From assembly GCF_043641665.1 (NCBI RefSeq), contig NC_092198.1:16025001-16089000 (forward strand): a stretch of 64,000 bases of DNA, written 5' to 3'. The stretch is from Enoplosus armatus. Its lineage: Eukaryota > Chordata > Actinopteri > Centrarchiformes > Enoplosidae. Below the pieces are notes generated by a model that saw only the letters and a program-made list of their open reading frames with translations, was not told where the DNA came from and did not search any database. This document shows, piece by piece, positions 24,242-35,960 of the stretch (positions are counted from its first letter, which is position 1; every line of letters starts with the position of its first letter). Position numbers and translations under genes: made by a program.

Positions 24242-27200
24242 GAGCATTTGTGGCTGGGATGTGTGTGTGTGAGTGTGTGGGCGGGTGTCTATTAACATTT
24301 GATTCCCAGGTGCTGTGATCTGAAAGGGTTTTGTGGTAGAAATGGAAAAGGCATGACGCTGAATAATGTAGGAAGGGGAATGGGAGAACACCTTGACCAC
24401 ACACACACGTCGGGCTGAGGTCGGCCATCAAACACACCTCGTTAGGGAGAAGCTGGCCTCCTCCATTATTCACATGTACATGCTCCCCTCATACTGCTCG
24501 CTCCCTCGTTTTTGCCGGGGAGATGGAGTGAGTTGAGCGCAGACAGACAGCAAAAAGGGAAAAAAAAAGTGAGAAAGGTGGACCGAGAAAGAGAGAAAGA
24601 GAGGTGAGGAGACGGGGACGGAAATAGCGAGCGAGAAAAAGGGAGATGGTTTGAGATAAAATGTGATATATAAGTGGGAAAGAGAGAGCAAATGTGTTAT
24701 ATTTATCCCTAAAGTCCAAAGTCTTGTAACACTCGTCAAACTTGATTTCAATTATCATTGCTATGGAATTGATTAGTGAAATTGATGTAAATATAAATGT
24801 GTGTGCAAGCCAATGACAGATATAATTACTGTCAATTATGAATGCAATCTCAGCTAGCTCCATAGCAACTGTAAACACTGCAGGGAAAAGCCTTTTTAAT
24901 TGAGAACCATCAACTGTAACGCCAATTTTGGACACTTTTCCTGAATGTCGTCTCTCCTCAGTGTGTCACCTTCGCATTCGCTGGAACAAAAATAGAATCA
25001 TTTCTCCCCAATTCAGACGACGGTGGTTCCCGGAAGCATGTGTCACACACATCAATCAACGCGTCGCACCTCGACATGGCCGGTCTTGTGGCCTCGGGAA
25101 GAAGGAACGGGGCGAAGGAAGAGGAGAGAGGGAGGGGGTTTGAACAAGTGACAAGCCAATGGACACCCTGGCAGCGTGTCAAGAAGGAGCGGAAGGGCCG
25201 TTGCCAAGGGTGACAGCCAGAAGTCACACAGCGCTACACCTCTTCCCAGTGGTGCTTTTCCACCTTCTTGGTACAAACGCTTGTCTTCGTTCTTATGAAT
25301 GCCCGATCATATTATGTGGTGCTGCGTGATGCTTCATAACCTCAAGCTTCTCTACTGAGTGTTATTTTACATGTTTGAATGAAAATTAAAAGGGTGATAT
25401 TTTGAAATCGTGCACACCTTTTGGGGGAAAAACAAGTGACATTTATTGTGCAATTTATTTACTTGTCACAGCTTCGCTTTGACTTGCTCCGTTTCTTCTG
25501 TCTCTTGTGTTCCACCCCGACCCTCTTCAAACTACACACCTAACTCTCTTCCTCTGTTTGGCAAACAACAACAAAATGTCGAAATACTGAAAACCTGAGT
25601 GATGTTGACATAAATGAAGTTCCCTGTCTCTTCTTGCAGCGAGACAGATTTAATAGCTGCTGCGCTACATGGAAGATCTGAGAAGTAGTTCTCCTCTCAG
25701 CTCCTGGTTCCTTTCACCGCTGATGGTCCAGGAGGAAACTGTTTTGTAGGTTATTAAGTTGTTAAGTATGTTTAAAAGATTCTTAAAGCATGCGGCATGC
25801 ATCAAAACTACATTAACTGTTACATGTAATGGTCAGGTACAGTGCACGTTTGCAAGCGTTAAAACTATTTGTTGACTTGTTGATGTCATAAGTCAATAAA
25901 ATACCATGAATTTCATTGTGTTGTAGGACAAAAATCCTCATTCAGATAAAAAAAAGCTGTCTTAGTAGTAGACTCCAGCAATTTAGTTGCCTCTTGTAAG
26001 AAACAGATAAAACAGTGGTGAAAGTCAAAGCAGCAGAGTCCGAGATGTCTTAACTTCTAGTCCCTAGTCTGGGTCAAGCTCCAAAAACACTTCCCATAAT
26101 GCAACTCATTAGCTATCTTTTAGATGTTAGACCATCCCTGCCTGGTATGTCCACGTCCTTCTAACTCCAAGCCCCAGGTTTGTAACACAGGCTTTCTGTT
26201 CCCATGTCGGGAGTAGTGCTCCCCATGCCTACTAAACTAACTTTGACATGTCAAGTCAGTGGAGTGCCCTTTTAACTTATTTTCGCTGACAGCCACACAA
26301 CATCCTGCAGCTCATATAGATTGCTGTTGGTATTTAAGTTACCTGTGAACAAAACGACACCTATCAACTTTTCTCCACCAGGAAATTGTCAACCTGTCTG
26401 ATCTGACAGACCAGAAGGACATCAAATCCAACGCACCCTGGAGCCACTGAAGATCTGCAGAGTCAGATCAGAGTAAATCCAACTAGATCCCTAATAAAAT
26501 AAGTGTTTTGATAGAGTGATTTGTGTGTAGATTTAACCAGGAAGCAAATCAAACAGGTGGTTGGCAGCTCAGTAAGAAGCAAACACATGGACTGGGAATA
26601 AGTATGATGTTTGTGTAGAGTATTTGTGTAACCCAGATGGATTACATATACAGTACAGTATGTTAGGTGTCAAGTGTAGGCTACAATCTGATCACACTAG
26701 GAAAAACAACAAAACTGTCACTTACACAAAAAAGCATCAATGGATCTGAGTCATTCATACAGAAATGTTTTATCTCCACGGTAACAGTGACCAGGTGAAA
26801 CACTCCAGATGGGACGCTAGCTAGTCAAGAAAATGGTAAAACATTAAGATTACTAAGAAACTACACAACCAGGAAAAGGATTCTGTACATTTTGAATTCT
26901 TGCAATTTGTGAAATGTCATTGTGTGTTCACTTTCAAATGGTTTAATGTGGTCAGAGACTAACATTGTACTGCTGAGACTTTTAGCATTGTTAGCGTAGC
27001 CCCTGCTCTCAATGAGGAGCTTGTGACATCAGCACCCCGTCAGCCTGTAATAGATGCTAGATACAGGCGAGCTGACCTCCTCCCCAGAGTGAAACATGAG
27101 AGAGGTATGCGTTTCAGACACCTATTAGATGAGGACTGATAAAGACGTGAGGCGGTATGGCAGCACACGGGGGCCACTGATGAATCAATGACTTTTTTTC

Positions 27201-29018
27201 CTCCTCCTCACCCCCCCCCCCCCATCCCTCCTGCATCCTTCGCTCCCTCCGTCCCTCCAGCCCTAATTAACACCTCAAGCCAGGACACAAAATCTAGCGG
27301 CAGCAGACCACAAGAGTGACTCATCAGTTAAAACCCACCGCTGTATCTTTTATCTCGATCTCTATCGCCATCACTCAGCGGCCTTTCTCCTTGCGCAGGT
27401 TATCGCGAGGGACCGACCCAAGCAAAGGAGGGGGGGGGCAATCGCTGTCTCTTCAGAGTAGTGTAAAAACGAACTAGAAAAAAAGAAGTGTCTTTTGTCT
27501 TAAAAGCAAACGGTTCCTTGAAACATCTCAGTTGCAGCAGCTGCGGAAAAATAGCAAATAATTTGATTTCAATCATTCATTAAAAGGACCTAGCATTTAG
27601 ATGTTTAATGGATGTTGTACAACTTTAGAAAAAATCCGCCCCATATGTCTCATCTCTCCCCAAAGGCCAAATTAAACTGCTCCGTCCAAATTCATTTCGT
27701 GATAGAATGAGCAGGGAGAAAGTTCGCACTGGAAATGGCTTTGCGAGATCAAAAAATGCAAATCTGGCATTACTTCAAAAACTCCTCCAGAAACCACGAG
27801 GCAGCCAAAGCAGACCAATCACAGTTCTTGTTGTGTCCCTTACACAGTAGCCACCTAGCTCCGACATGTAGTTTCATGTTTGAGGAAGGGCATTTAAAAA
27901 CCCACTGTGTGTCGAATTTGAAAAATCTAAATTCTACACATACAAGCTGCCCTCGTCATCAGTGTAGTTACTAGATGATGGTTCACGGCACACAGTATAA
28001 ATATGCTAGAATCGTAGAAAGCTAACAGCACCAGGGATGATCACTACAACACACATGTGTAGAAAACCTCTCAAACAATGTTACATTTCCTTAAACTAAA
28101 CATGCATTAAAAGCTTCATGTAGTATAAATATATACATTTACCATTGGATGTATTTACATATGAGAAACATAGTCTGATTAATAGCATTTGGGATGTACA
28201 GAGAATGTCCCCTGTCATGACCCGGGAAGTTGCACATCATATGAATCTAAGGGTTTGGACATAGCTGCCTCACCACCCATCAAACACTTGCTGGAAGGTG
28301 TTACTATTCAGTTCAGAATAGTCTTTCCTGTTTATCACCAGCACAAAAATAGAAAACAATAGCTCCAAGCTCTGCATGTCCGACGCCTGTTTTTTCTGTC
28401 AAAACCAAGTGCTGACACTAAAAAGTACCAGCATCTCTGTTGCTCTTTTGCTTACTCCCAAAAAAAAATATAGAGCACAATCTTCCTCTTTTTTTTTTTT
28501 CTTTGGCTAAGCTAGCCTCCTGTGATTATCACCTCAAATGAATGACAGACTGTAACACTGCTTTAGGGCCAGGAGGGAGTGGGAACCGACCAACTCTCCT
28601 ACACCTACGCATTCAGTCTGGGAATAGCTTTCCAGGCAGCCCCGATGGAGCTCTTCTCTGGAGAGCTGACAAGAGCCTATGAGAGCGGAGGAGACTCTGC
28701 TCTTTGTCCGCCAAATACTGTCTGCCTCTTGTTCTAACTCGCATCCCAATTAAAGACTATTTACAGTAAGGAAGGATTATTTCCATGGGCTATGAAAGCA
28801 GAGAGAGAGAGACAGAGAAAGAGAGAGGTGTGTGCAAAAGGGGAGGAGAGTCAACCCCCTCCCGCACCAACACACACTCCACTCCCCACTACTTGACGTT
28901 GAAAATAATTCCTTTGCAGTGAAGACTTAATTCTCATTCTGTGTTCGTGTCCCTGATCCTGTATTGTCTATTCTGGTCATGTGGTCATGCCTGCCTTACT
29001 GCTGTCCACTGTCACAGC

Positions 29019-29027
29019 TGTGCGCGC

Positions 29028-29063
<36 letters not shown>

Positions 29064-29217
29064 TGCAGAGAGAGAGAGAGAGAGAGAAAGAACAAGCGAG
29101 AGAAGGGTCAGTCTGTGTTTTAACTACTGCTAGTATGAGCCCCACCCAAACAAAAGATAAATCCTTGTCTGACCACATGCAAACAAAGGGCTCAAATTTA
29201 TTTCTAGTCCTAAAAAC

Positions 29218-29255
<38 letters not shown>
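29019..29255. repeat. (GC)/(TG)n, (GA)n and (CA)n cluster
   Basis: TGCGCGCGCG leads into a TG array to 29062 (alternating purine-pyrimidine, Z-DNA prone). A GA array follows at 29067-29087, and after 130 bases of unique sequence there is a CA array at 29220-29255. The TG and CA arrays are reverse complements and could pair. Confidence 0.95.
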
Positions 29256-29256
<1 letters not shown>

Positions 29257-31286
29257 ATCCAGGTGTTTGCTTATCCTCAAACAATGCTGCCATTTTGTCT
29301 TTAAGGCCATTGGGGGTTACAATATTATCAATATTTCAGATTCTACAGTCTGTTGAAAGCCACACATGTGAAGGTAATACAGGCAACAGTCTGAACAAAA
29401 GAAGTCCCTCAAATTTGGCTTAAAGATGATCCAAAAATTGGAAATGGATGAGAAATAAGAAGCAGAAGCAAGCAAGTGTATGCCTAATTTGTGTGTGTTT
29501 TAGCTCTTCTGTTCCAAGTGTATCCCTCTCAAACTAGCATATTGCTGAACAGATGCCCACATATTGTTGCAAGGGAACACCCCAGTAGCAGCTTAGAGAT
29601 GATTCAACCACAGACAGACACAGAGAGTTGGGTCAAAGCAGGAAAAAGGAGGAATAAAACCGTGCTAGTGGGTAGACACACGCCTGGGGCTCTCTGATTC
29701 CCATCCAAACCACGTATCTTTATATCACTAGTGAACTGAATGTTAACATCTATTTGGTGTTTTTGTTATCCGGTCATGATGTCAGCTACGTCAGGATATT
29801 ATGTTTGGCTGTCTCAGCGTCAACAGAGTCGAAAATGGTTAGCAAATTGCAGGTGGGCTGAGTGGTCTTTAGGCACTGAAGTATCTTTAAACAAGAAACT
29901 CTTATTTGATCTTTCATTCTACATCTTTTCAGATACTAGATCCACGTCTTTCTTGAACACTGTCAAAATAACATCCATTTGATGTCCGTTACATTGTCAG
30001 TTTTATAGTCTGATGGTGTATTTTTGTCATTCCCAATGGATAACTGGCCAAATGTAGACAACGTGATATTACCAATGCTACAATTGAGTTTGAGAGTAAA
30101 AGTACTTCTGGTTTTTTTCTCCCAATTTAGAATGGCAAAGTCCCCTGTTCTTTGGTCCTTGTCAAAGCTAACTGCAGTTGGACTGAGGAGCTTGGAGACA
30201 GTTACATGCTTCATCTGATTCATGTTGTAGAGTTTCAGTCTAGTATCACAATATTAATAAAAGAATATTTCTCTATATATATCCCAATATGGTGTGAAAC
30301 CCAAAGCTGAAATGCTCACACACACACACACACCGAGACACATTCCCTGAGTACTAGTGAGGTGAAAGCATTCTGGTAAATGTAGTCATTTCCGAACTGA
30401 GAATAAAAGTAGACATAGCAGGTTGGGGAAGAATGGGGAACAGTAGATTACACTACATTGACAAAATATCTGATGTTGAAACTGCGTTGAATTTGTGATT
30501 GTAGCTTTCCTTTAATTGTAAAACCCTCGACATTGCATTGTAGACAGTAGATTGAGTCATTCAGAAAGAGACAGCGAGAGGAGATTGCTCCATAACCTGG
30601 CAGCCGCCAACGCCATTCGGTGACAGATGACGGCGTCTCCTGATTTTGGTCAAGGTGGCTCTGGCACGCTAGAGCCGCCTCTTGCTGACTTGACTCCTGT
30701 TTCTCTAGTGAGCCTCTTTAGCGCCTGAGCTGTTAAGGTGAGCTTGGGACAAACTCCAGAGATTAAATTATGTGGAAAAGCAGATTAAATAGTTATTATC
30801 CCATCCACAGCCAGACAAGTACACACACGAGCAGGCACGCATACATGTTTGCAAACCACGTGCACACACACACACACACACACAGACAACACACACCGTT
30901 CAACATGTATTGTTTCGATATGGGCCATTATGAACATGTGTTTTAAGCATGTGTGGCGTCTTAAACTAGACATATTGATGAAGCTTTTCTCTGCCTGCTT
31001 TCTAGGACAAACCTTCACCTCTTTAACAGACCAAGAAAATGCAGACCGCATATGATTAAGACCACCACTCCGCCAAAATAAAAGCTTCCACCCATTCTGC
31101 AGGGAGTCACAGAATTAGTTCTACTTAACAGAGGGATTGAGAGAGTGATCTAAATGTGGTTGTTTTGGGAAGCCTGCCTGCCGTCGATTCATGTCTTTCT
31201 GATAGACATGTAAGTTTAGAGAGCCACCCACACATCCCTGAGCCTCTCTCAGTTGTTACAACTGAGGGAGATAGAAAAAGAGCAGG

Positions 31287-31298
31287 GAGAGAGAGAGA

Positions 31299-31375
<77 letters not shown>
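31287..31375. repeat. (GA)n array ending in G11
   Basis: An almost uninterrupted GA array of nearly 80 bases ends in a run of about 11 G. The plus strand is all purine, a typical H-DNA (triplex) substrate. The complementary (TC)n type occurs at 31660-31687. Confidence 0.95.
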
Positions 31376-31654
31376 AAATGTGTGCTGTCTGTCGCAGAGT
31401 GGAGCTTTCCTGCCCTGGCTCCTCATTGGAAGCTTGGTGCTGAGTGTGTGTCCGCGTCTCTTTGAGGAAGGGCTGGAGTTAACCCACACACTCTCAGCAG
31501 CCAGCATCAATGGGGCTTTCTATGGGCTGTGAATCAAGCCACACATGCAAGAGCATCCGTGGCCCATGCATGGAGAGCTGCTGTATAATAATACCGCATG
31601 GTCCCACACATACACACTGGCTTTATACAGATTAAAAGCCACTGAATGCCTTTT

Positions 31655-31690
<36 letters not shown>

Positions 31691-31858
31691 GTGTGATCAT
31701 GGGAGGTATGCATACAGTAGCTATATTTGGGGCTGGGGGGATTTGCTAAGCTGTGTTTTTCCAGCCAGAGCTCAGTATTAGTGCACAAAGACAAAGAGCA
31801 GAGCAGAGTCACATGCATATGCACACACCGCACATGGAAAGGGCACCCCCCCCACACA

Positions 31859-31890
<32 letters not shown>

Positions 31891-33839
31891 GGACATACAT
31901 GTGCACACTCATATGTGCTTTCAAATAAATAAAAGCTGAGCTGGTGTGCACTTAATGTGCGGTGTAACTCTGGTTCTCATGTGGGTGGAGGGTTTCCTCA
32001 AAAAATCTTGAAAGGTCTGATCAAAATGTTCCCATATGAAACACCTTTTTAAGTCAATACAGATGTTTATATTATACATTCATACTATACATCATGCTAC
32101 GTCAGACTAGCAAACTAGCATCTCTACAAGAAAGTAAATGAATACGCCTGAAAAGACTATTTATCTTTGGAGTGTTTATATGGTCCTTTGCTTGTCACAA
32201 ACTTCATTTACGACTGCATGTCTGCATACATAAATACACATACATCAAGCAGTGAAGGCACGCATGTTTAGCTGAAGAGAGTGAGTGTGTAGCCGAGTGC
32301 CAAGACCCCTGAGGCAGGCCCAGGGAGAGAGACCCAGGACAATTAAAACTCAACAGAAAAGAAACAGCGACAGCTAGAAACTGGGCACGGAGCGCTCATG
32401 CATAAAAATACACTAACACACACAAGCATGTACGCGCAGGTAGACAGAAAATAAAAACAAAAAACAAACACACGCACACACATCGCGATGGGCTGAGCAC
32501 AGCGTGAGAAGCTTTCATCCACTCCTTACAAAGGTCACATTTTCAGTGTGACATCTTTGACAAGTGACAGCATGTTCACCCCAATTATCCTGTTTCAAGT
32601 TTCCTACCTCCCTCTCCTCGCAAATAAACCCCACCTCTTATTCAAACATTCCCAGAAATACATACATTGTCACACACACACACACACACACACACGTACA
32701 CACTCTTGGACACGTCAACCTCACCTCCCCTGCACTGTGTGTCCAGGGTCTAAACAGAGATGTCCCCTGGGCTCTGTCACCTGTCTAGAGGGATGTGGGG
32801 CTAAGTGATGGAGGAGCGTGAGCCAAGGTCTCATCTCCTCCCTGGTGACTGAATGCAGGAGTGGACTGCTGACCTTTGACCCTCGCAGGAAGGGAGATTG
32901 AGCACTGCTCCAGACCCCATTAGCATTCTGCTCACACAGGCCCCATAACACAGCAGACTAACGGCATAAACACTGTGGATGTATAAGACTGAGGTGTGGC
33001 GACAAAGGTTCCGCGTTATAAGAGAGATCTAGTCAACCTGAATATTTGGAGCTCTGCTTCCTCATGGCAGCACAGCAGGGGAGTTTTTCGCTGTCAAAAT
33101 GCATCATCTCACAAAAAAAATAAAAAATAAATCACACAGCGGTCTTTGTAGCTATGAGTAATCCTGCCATGATTAAAAGGCTAAGGGTCAGGTAAAACAT
33201 GGCAACTTAATGCCACTGTGCACCGTTTCCTCCCCATCCGCCCCCCCCCCCCCTCGCTCCTTTGATGCTTTGTTTCCCTGACAGTGCAAGCCCTCCTACT
33301 CCATATACACACACAAATACATCAAAAAGACAAATAAGCCTGTCGGTTGTGTCTCTGCGCGTCTCAACTTCGGCATATGTATGCGGCTGCACAGCGAGAT
33401 CAAACTGGCAGTCTGTCACTACGCTGGGGATACAGTTGGGGATTCAAGTGACTGATGACACATAGAGAAATTAACCCCCTCTAATGTGGCGTGGGCATTG
33501 ATGTAGTGTTAAAAAAAAAAAATGGGATGGGGGTGAATACTCTGACCTCCAGTTGCTGATAAACATGAGGCAAAACACCCACCTACTTACACAAAAAAAA
33601 CAGCATGAATAGCCTTAAAACGCCAAATCCTCATCAGTTTGTGACTATTTCTTTCAGCTTTAATATCTCATGGCATAGTTATGCCAGCCCAAAAAACTGG
33701 TGTTGGAGATGGACAAAAGGTGACTTGAGATTGGTTAGTCCTCCTCCACATCCCTGGGTGTATCTATCTGCATGCAGTATTTACCGTCGGTTAGGGTCAG
33801 TACCGCACTGATTTGTGAGTGACGCTGGATTTCAGCACC

Positions 33840-33998
33840 ACGGACAGAGCGCTCCTCTCCCTCCCTCTCCCTCTCTCTCCCTCTCTCTCCCTCCTCCCTC
33901 TCACTCCCTCTCTCTCCCTCTCCCTCCCTCTCTCTCCCTCACTCTCCCTCTCCCTCTCTCTCTCTCCCTCTCACCCTCTCCTCTCTCTCTCTCTCTCA

Positions 33999-34042
<44 letters not shown>

Positions 34043-34212
34043 CCCTCTCTCTCTCTCTCCTCCCTCTCTCTCTCTTCCTCTCTCTCTCTCCTCTCTCCCT
34101 CTCTCTCCCTCTCTCTCTCTCTCTCTCCCCTCTCTCCTCTCTCTCTCTCTCTCTCTCCTCTCCCTCTCTCCTCTCCCTCTCTCTCATCCCTCTCTCTCCC
34201 TCTCTCTCCAGC
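33840..34212. repeat. Long polypyrimidine (CT/CCCT)n tract
   Basis: About 360 bases of the plus strand are C and T with very few exceptions, built from CTCTCT and CCCTCTCT units. It lies in gphn intron 1, about 1.5 kb downstream of exon 1, so the transcript would carry a long GA-rich RNA tract. Frames of about 200 codons rich in Ser/Leu/Pro or Arg/Glu across it are artefacts of composition. Confidence 0.95.
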
Positions 34213-34459
34213 GCGAGGGGAGGAGGAGGAGGAGGGGGGATGGAGAAGGAGACGACGGGTGGTTGTGGTGTTGGTGTTGTTGGTGGTGGGGGTTTCCCTG
34301 GCAGATTTCAGGAGAGGGTCTACACAGTCATTCCTCAATCGCTACACATCGCCTACCACCTTCCTCCGTGCTGGATTTCCATACGGAGGAATACCATATG
34401 TGTGAGATCACGGCTTTCATGAAATATTGATCGACCGAGCCTCACACAGGATGGACAGA

Positions 34460-34499
34460 GCGCGAGAGAGAGAGAGAGAGGGAGGGGGGGGGGGGGGTA
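34460..34499. repeat. (GA)n followed by a G run
   Basis: GCGCGAGAGAGAGAGAG runs into GGGAGG and an uninterrupted G run of about 13 (ending 34498). Same architecture as the array at 31287-31375. Confidence 0.95.
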
Positions 34500-34679
34500 T
34501 TCCTCTGGACAGCCTTTATCATGCATCCACCCCACCACCACCGCCGCTATCACCACCACCCTCCCTCCCTCTCCACCTCCTCCAAAAAAATCTGTTTCAT
34601 TTACTTTCCGATCATGACAACAACCGCTGGATTCGCCTCGCGTGATGTTTGACGATCAGAAACATGACAAAGCAATAGG

Positions 34680-34681
<2 letters not shown>

Positions 34682-34725
<44 letters not shown>

Positions 34726-34743
34726 GGGGGGGGGGGGGGGGGG
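34682..34743. repeat. (CA)21 fused to a G20 run
   Basis: A CA array at 34682-34723 runs directly into about 20 G, then TGGGGGATG. The G run can form a quadruplex on the plus strand. It lies at the intron-side edge of the gphn CpG-rich region. Confidence 0.95.
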
Positions 34744-34890
34744 TGGGGGATGAAGGCCGGCGACGACCAGATCTAACACCATCCGCCGCCTCATAGCCGC
34801 ACATCCAAGCGCATAACGTCTCCAATATTGGTAAGTGAGAGACACGCCGTCATCGCGCTGCGTTCAGAGGAATGTCAGGAGGATTTACCC

Positions 34891-34930
34891 GTTCAGCGTG
34901 TGTTCAGCGTGTGTTCAGCGTGTGTTCAGC
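34891..34930. repeat. 11-base tandem repeat GTTCAGCGTGT
   Basis: The unit GTTCAGCGTGT occurs three times head to tail, then a partial fourth (GTTCAGC). Because the unit contains a CpG, the array adds CpGs inside the promoter region. Confidence 0.9.
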
Positions 34931-35510
34931 CCCGCCACACCGAGCCGGAGCCGTTATCATGTGTCATGTCAACTCCTCGGCCGGCGCTGTCATTCACAAA
35001 ATGAGCCACATCCGACGTCTACACGAATTTTCACAGATTTTTCTCGGATCACCCACTGCTCTTAATAGGCCAAGGATGCGCTCACCACCACCACCACCAA
35101 CACCAACACCACATCCACCTTCAGCAACTGTCGTGAGCAACACTTCAAAAATCGCTGTGGTCAGCTGGGTGTCAATAATGCAATCTATAGCCCGAGCATC
35201 TTTAGCAGCGACTCAACACACGGTCAGCTGTAATTTGCAGCTCTGACATGCAGATAGGGACATGAATTATTCAATACACATAAACTGAGCTTCTTCTTCA
35301 GCAGGGAAAACGGCTCGACAAGAAACCTACACGAGCGGACACATAGCCAACGCAGAGCCCACATTTAGGCTACCGCTTCCACCGCATAAGCACGGGGTGG
35401 AACGTAGCATGTCCGTTAACGCACACCAGTAACAGAAAGAGGGAGGAAAAAGGGGGGCTTTAAATCAGCGTCGCCTTCAAGAGGCTGCAAAAGCCAGCGA
35501 GAGACCGAGA

Positions 35511-35533
35511 GCCGCCGCCGCCGCCGCCGCCGC
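35511..35533. repeat. (GCC)n repeat, about 7.7 units
   Basis: GCC units begin 109 bases inside gphn intron 1 from the donor, and read as GGC in the sense direction. CGG/GGC repeats near vertebrate promoters can be unstable; this one is short. Confidence 0.9.
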
Positions 35534-35641
35534 GCAAAAAGCAGCCGACATGTATGAAGATCCGGGAGGACAGCCGGCGGAAATGAATTCATGGAAATAC
35601 GAGCAACATGCGTAAGAGCCGATGGGCATTTCTGCGTTTAC

Positions 35642-35705
35642 CTGTCAAGACTCCGACCCGGATTTGGTGGTCGTGGTTCGTTAAAATCATCCCGTCTGAC
35701 GCCAT
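35642..35705 (-). CDS. gphn: Gephyrin exon 1 (coding part, start codon)
   Basis: The minus strand reads ATG at 35705 and encodes MASDGMILTNHDHQ then IRVGVLT, followed by one base (G) of the split Val codon and the donor GTAAAC. This is the N-terminus of gephyrin. From memory the vertebrate start is nearly identical, with ATE for ASD. The start is chosen because it matches the family; the frame stays open upstream through a Pro-rich stretch but without similarity. Gephyrin has an N-terminal G domain, a linker that binds partners, and a C-terminal E domain that inserts molybdenum and binds receptor loops; exon 1 supplies the first strand of the G domain. It acts in the cytosol and beneath inhibitory postsynaptic membranes. 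The exon sits in a CpG-rich promoter and is followed by a 25 kb intron. Confidence 0.96.
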
Positions 35706-35960
35706 GTTCAGCAGCGCTGTCGCCCGCACCGAGAACTCACGGCAGGGCCCAGAGCCGATCGCATCGAACTTAGCGGGGAGAGGGAGGGGAGGAGGAGGAA
35801 GAGGAGGGGGAGGAGGAGGAAGAGATGGAGGAGGGCTGGGATACAGCAAAAAAAAAAAAAAAAAAAAACAACCAGACGAGATGAGTAGAAAAGCCGAGCG
35901 ATCATCGGGACACCTACAGATAAGCGGGCAGGATGCGGGGGCCGTTTAAACCGCACACAT
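35706..35960 (-). promoter_or_regulatory. gphn: gphn 5' untranslated region and proximal promoter
   Basis: Immediately upstream of the ATG on the minus strand lie GC-rich sequence, a long TCC/CCT tract (complement of the GGA repeats at about 35779-35840) and a T21 run (A run at 35848-35868). Pyrimidine-rich leaders of this kind are common near vertebrate housekeeping promoters. The exact start site and any upstream splice cannot be read from sequence alone, so the extent is approximate. Confidence 0.6.

Larger units (their letters stand above)
10618..35641 (-). other. gphn: gphn intron 1 (about 25 kb)
   Basis: The interval runs from the exon 1 donor (GTAAAC, 35636-35641) to the exon 2 acceptor (CAG, 10618-10620). 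It contains the repeats and mobile elements listed below. Stretches without a listed feature (10654-12270, 14250-15100, 18740-21430, 24250-29000, 31900-33830) show no exon or element I can support. They hold unique-looking A/T-rich sequence, purine-rich runs such as 11700-12140, short CA runs (10390, 22999, 30317, 30866, 31853, 32670) and homopolymer C or T runs (27211, 28490, 33241). No nested gene was recognised on either strand. Confidence 0.9.
34744..35960. promoter_or_regulatory. gphn: CpG-rich promoter region of gphn
   Basis: CpG dinucleotides are frequent across this interval (for example CGCCGTCATCGCGCTGCG near 34845, the GCC repeat at 35511, GCCCGCACCGAG near 35722) and scarce in the sequence on either side. 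The gphn start codon lies inside it at 35705, which fits a CpG-island promoter for a broadly expressed gene. No TATA box is evident upstream of exon 1 on the minus strand. Transcription start is not determinable by eye; the right edge near 35960 is the likely upstream limit. Whether transcripts also start on the plus strand is unknown. Confidence 0.75.

Noticed and set aside
33815..34430. Open frames of about 200 codons on both strands (Ser/Leu/Pro-rich or Arg/Glu-rich)
   Set aside because: They are translations of the (CT)n tract, present in several frames at once, with no motif or splice context.
35550..35615. Plus-strand MYEDPGG... as the first exon of a gene
   Set aside because: The minus-strand reading a few bases away matches gephyrin and pairs in phase with exon 2; the plus reading has no known similarity. 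It is kept only as a possible antisense transcript.
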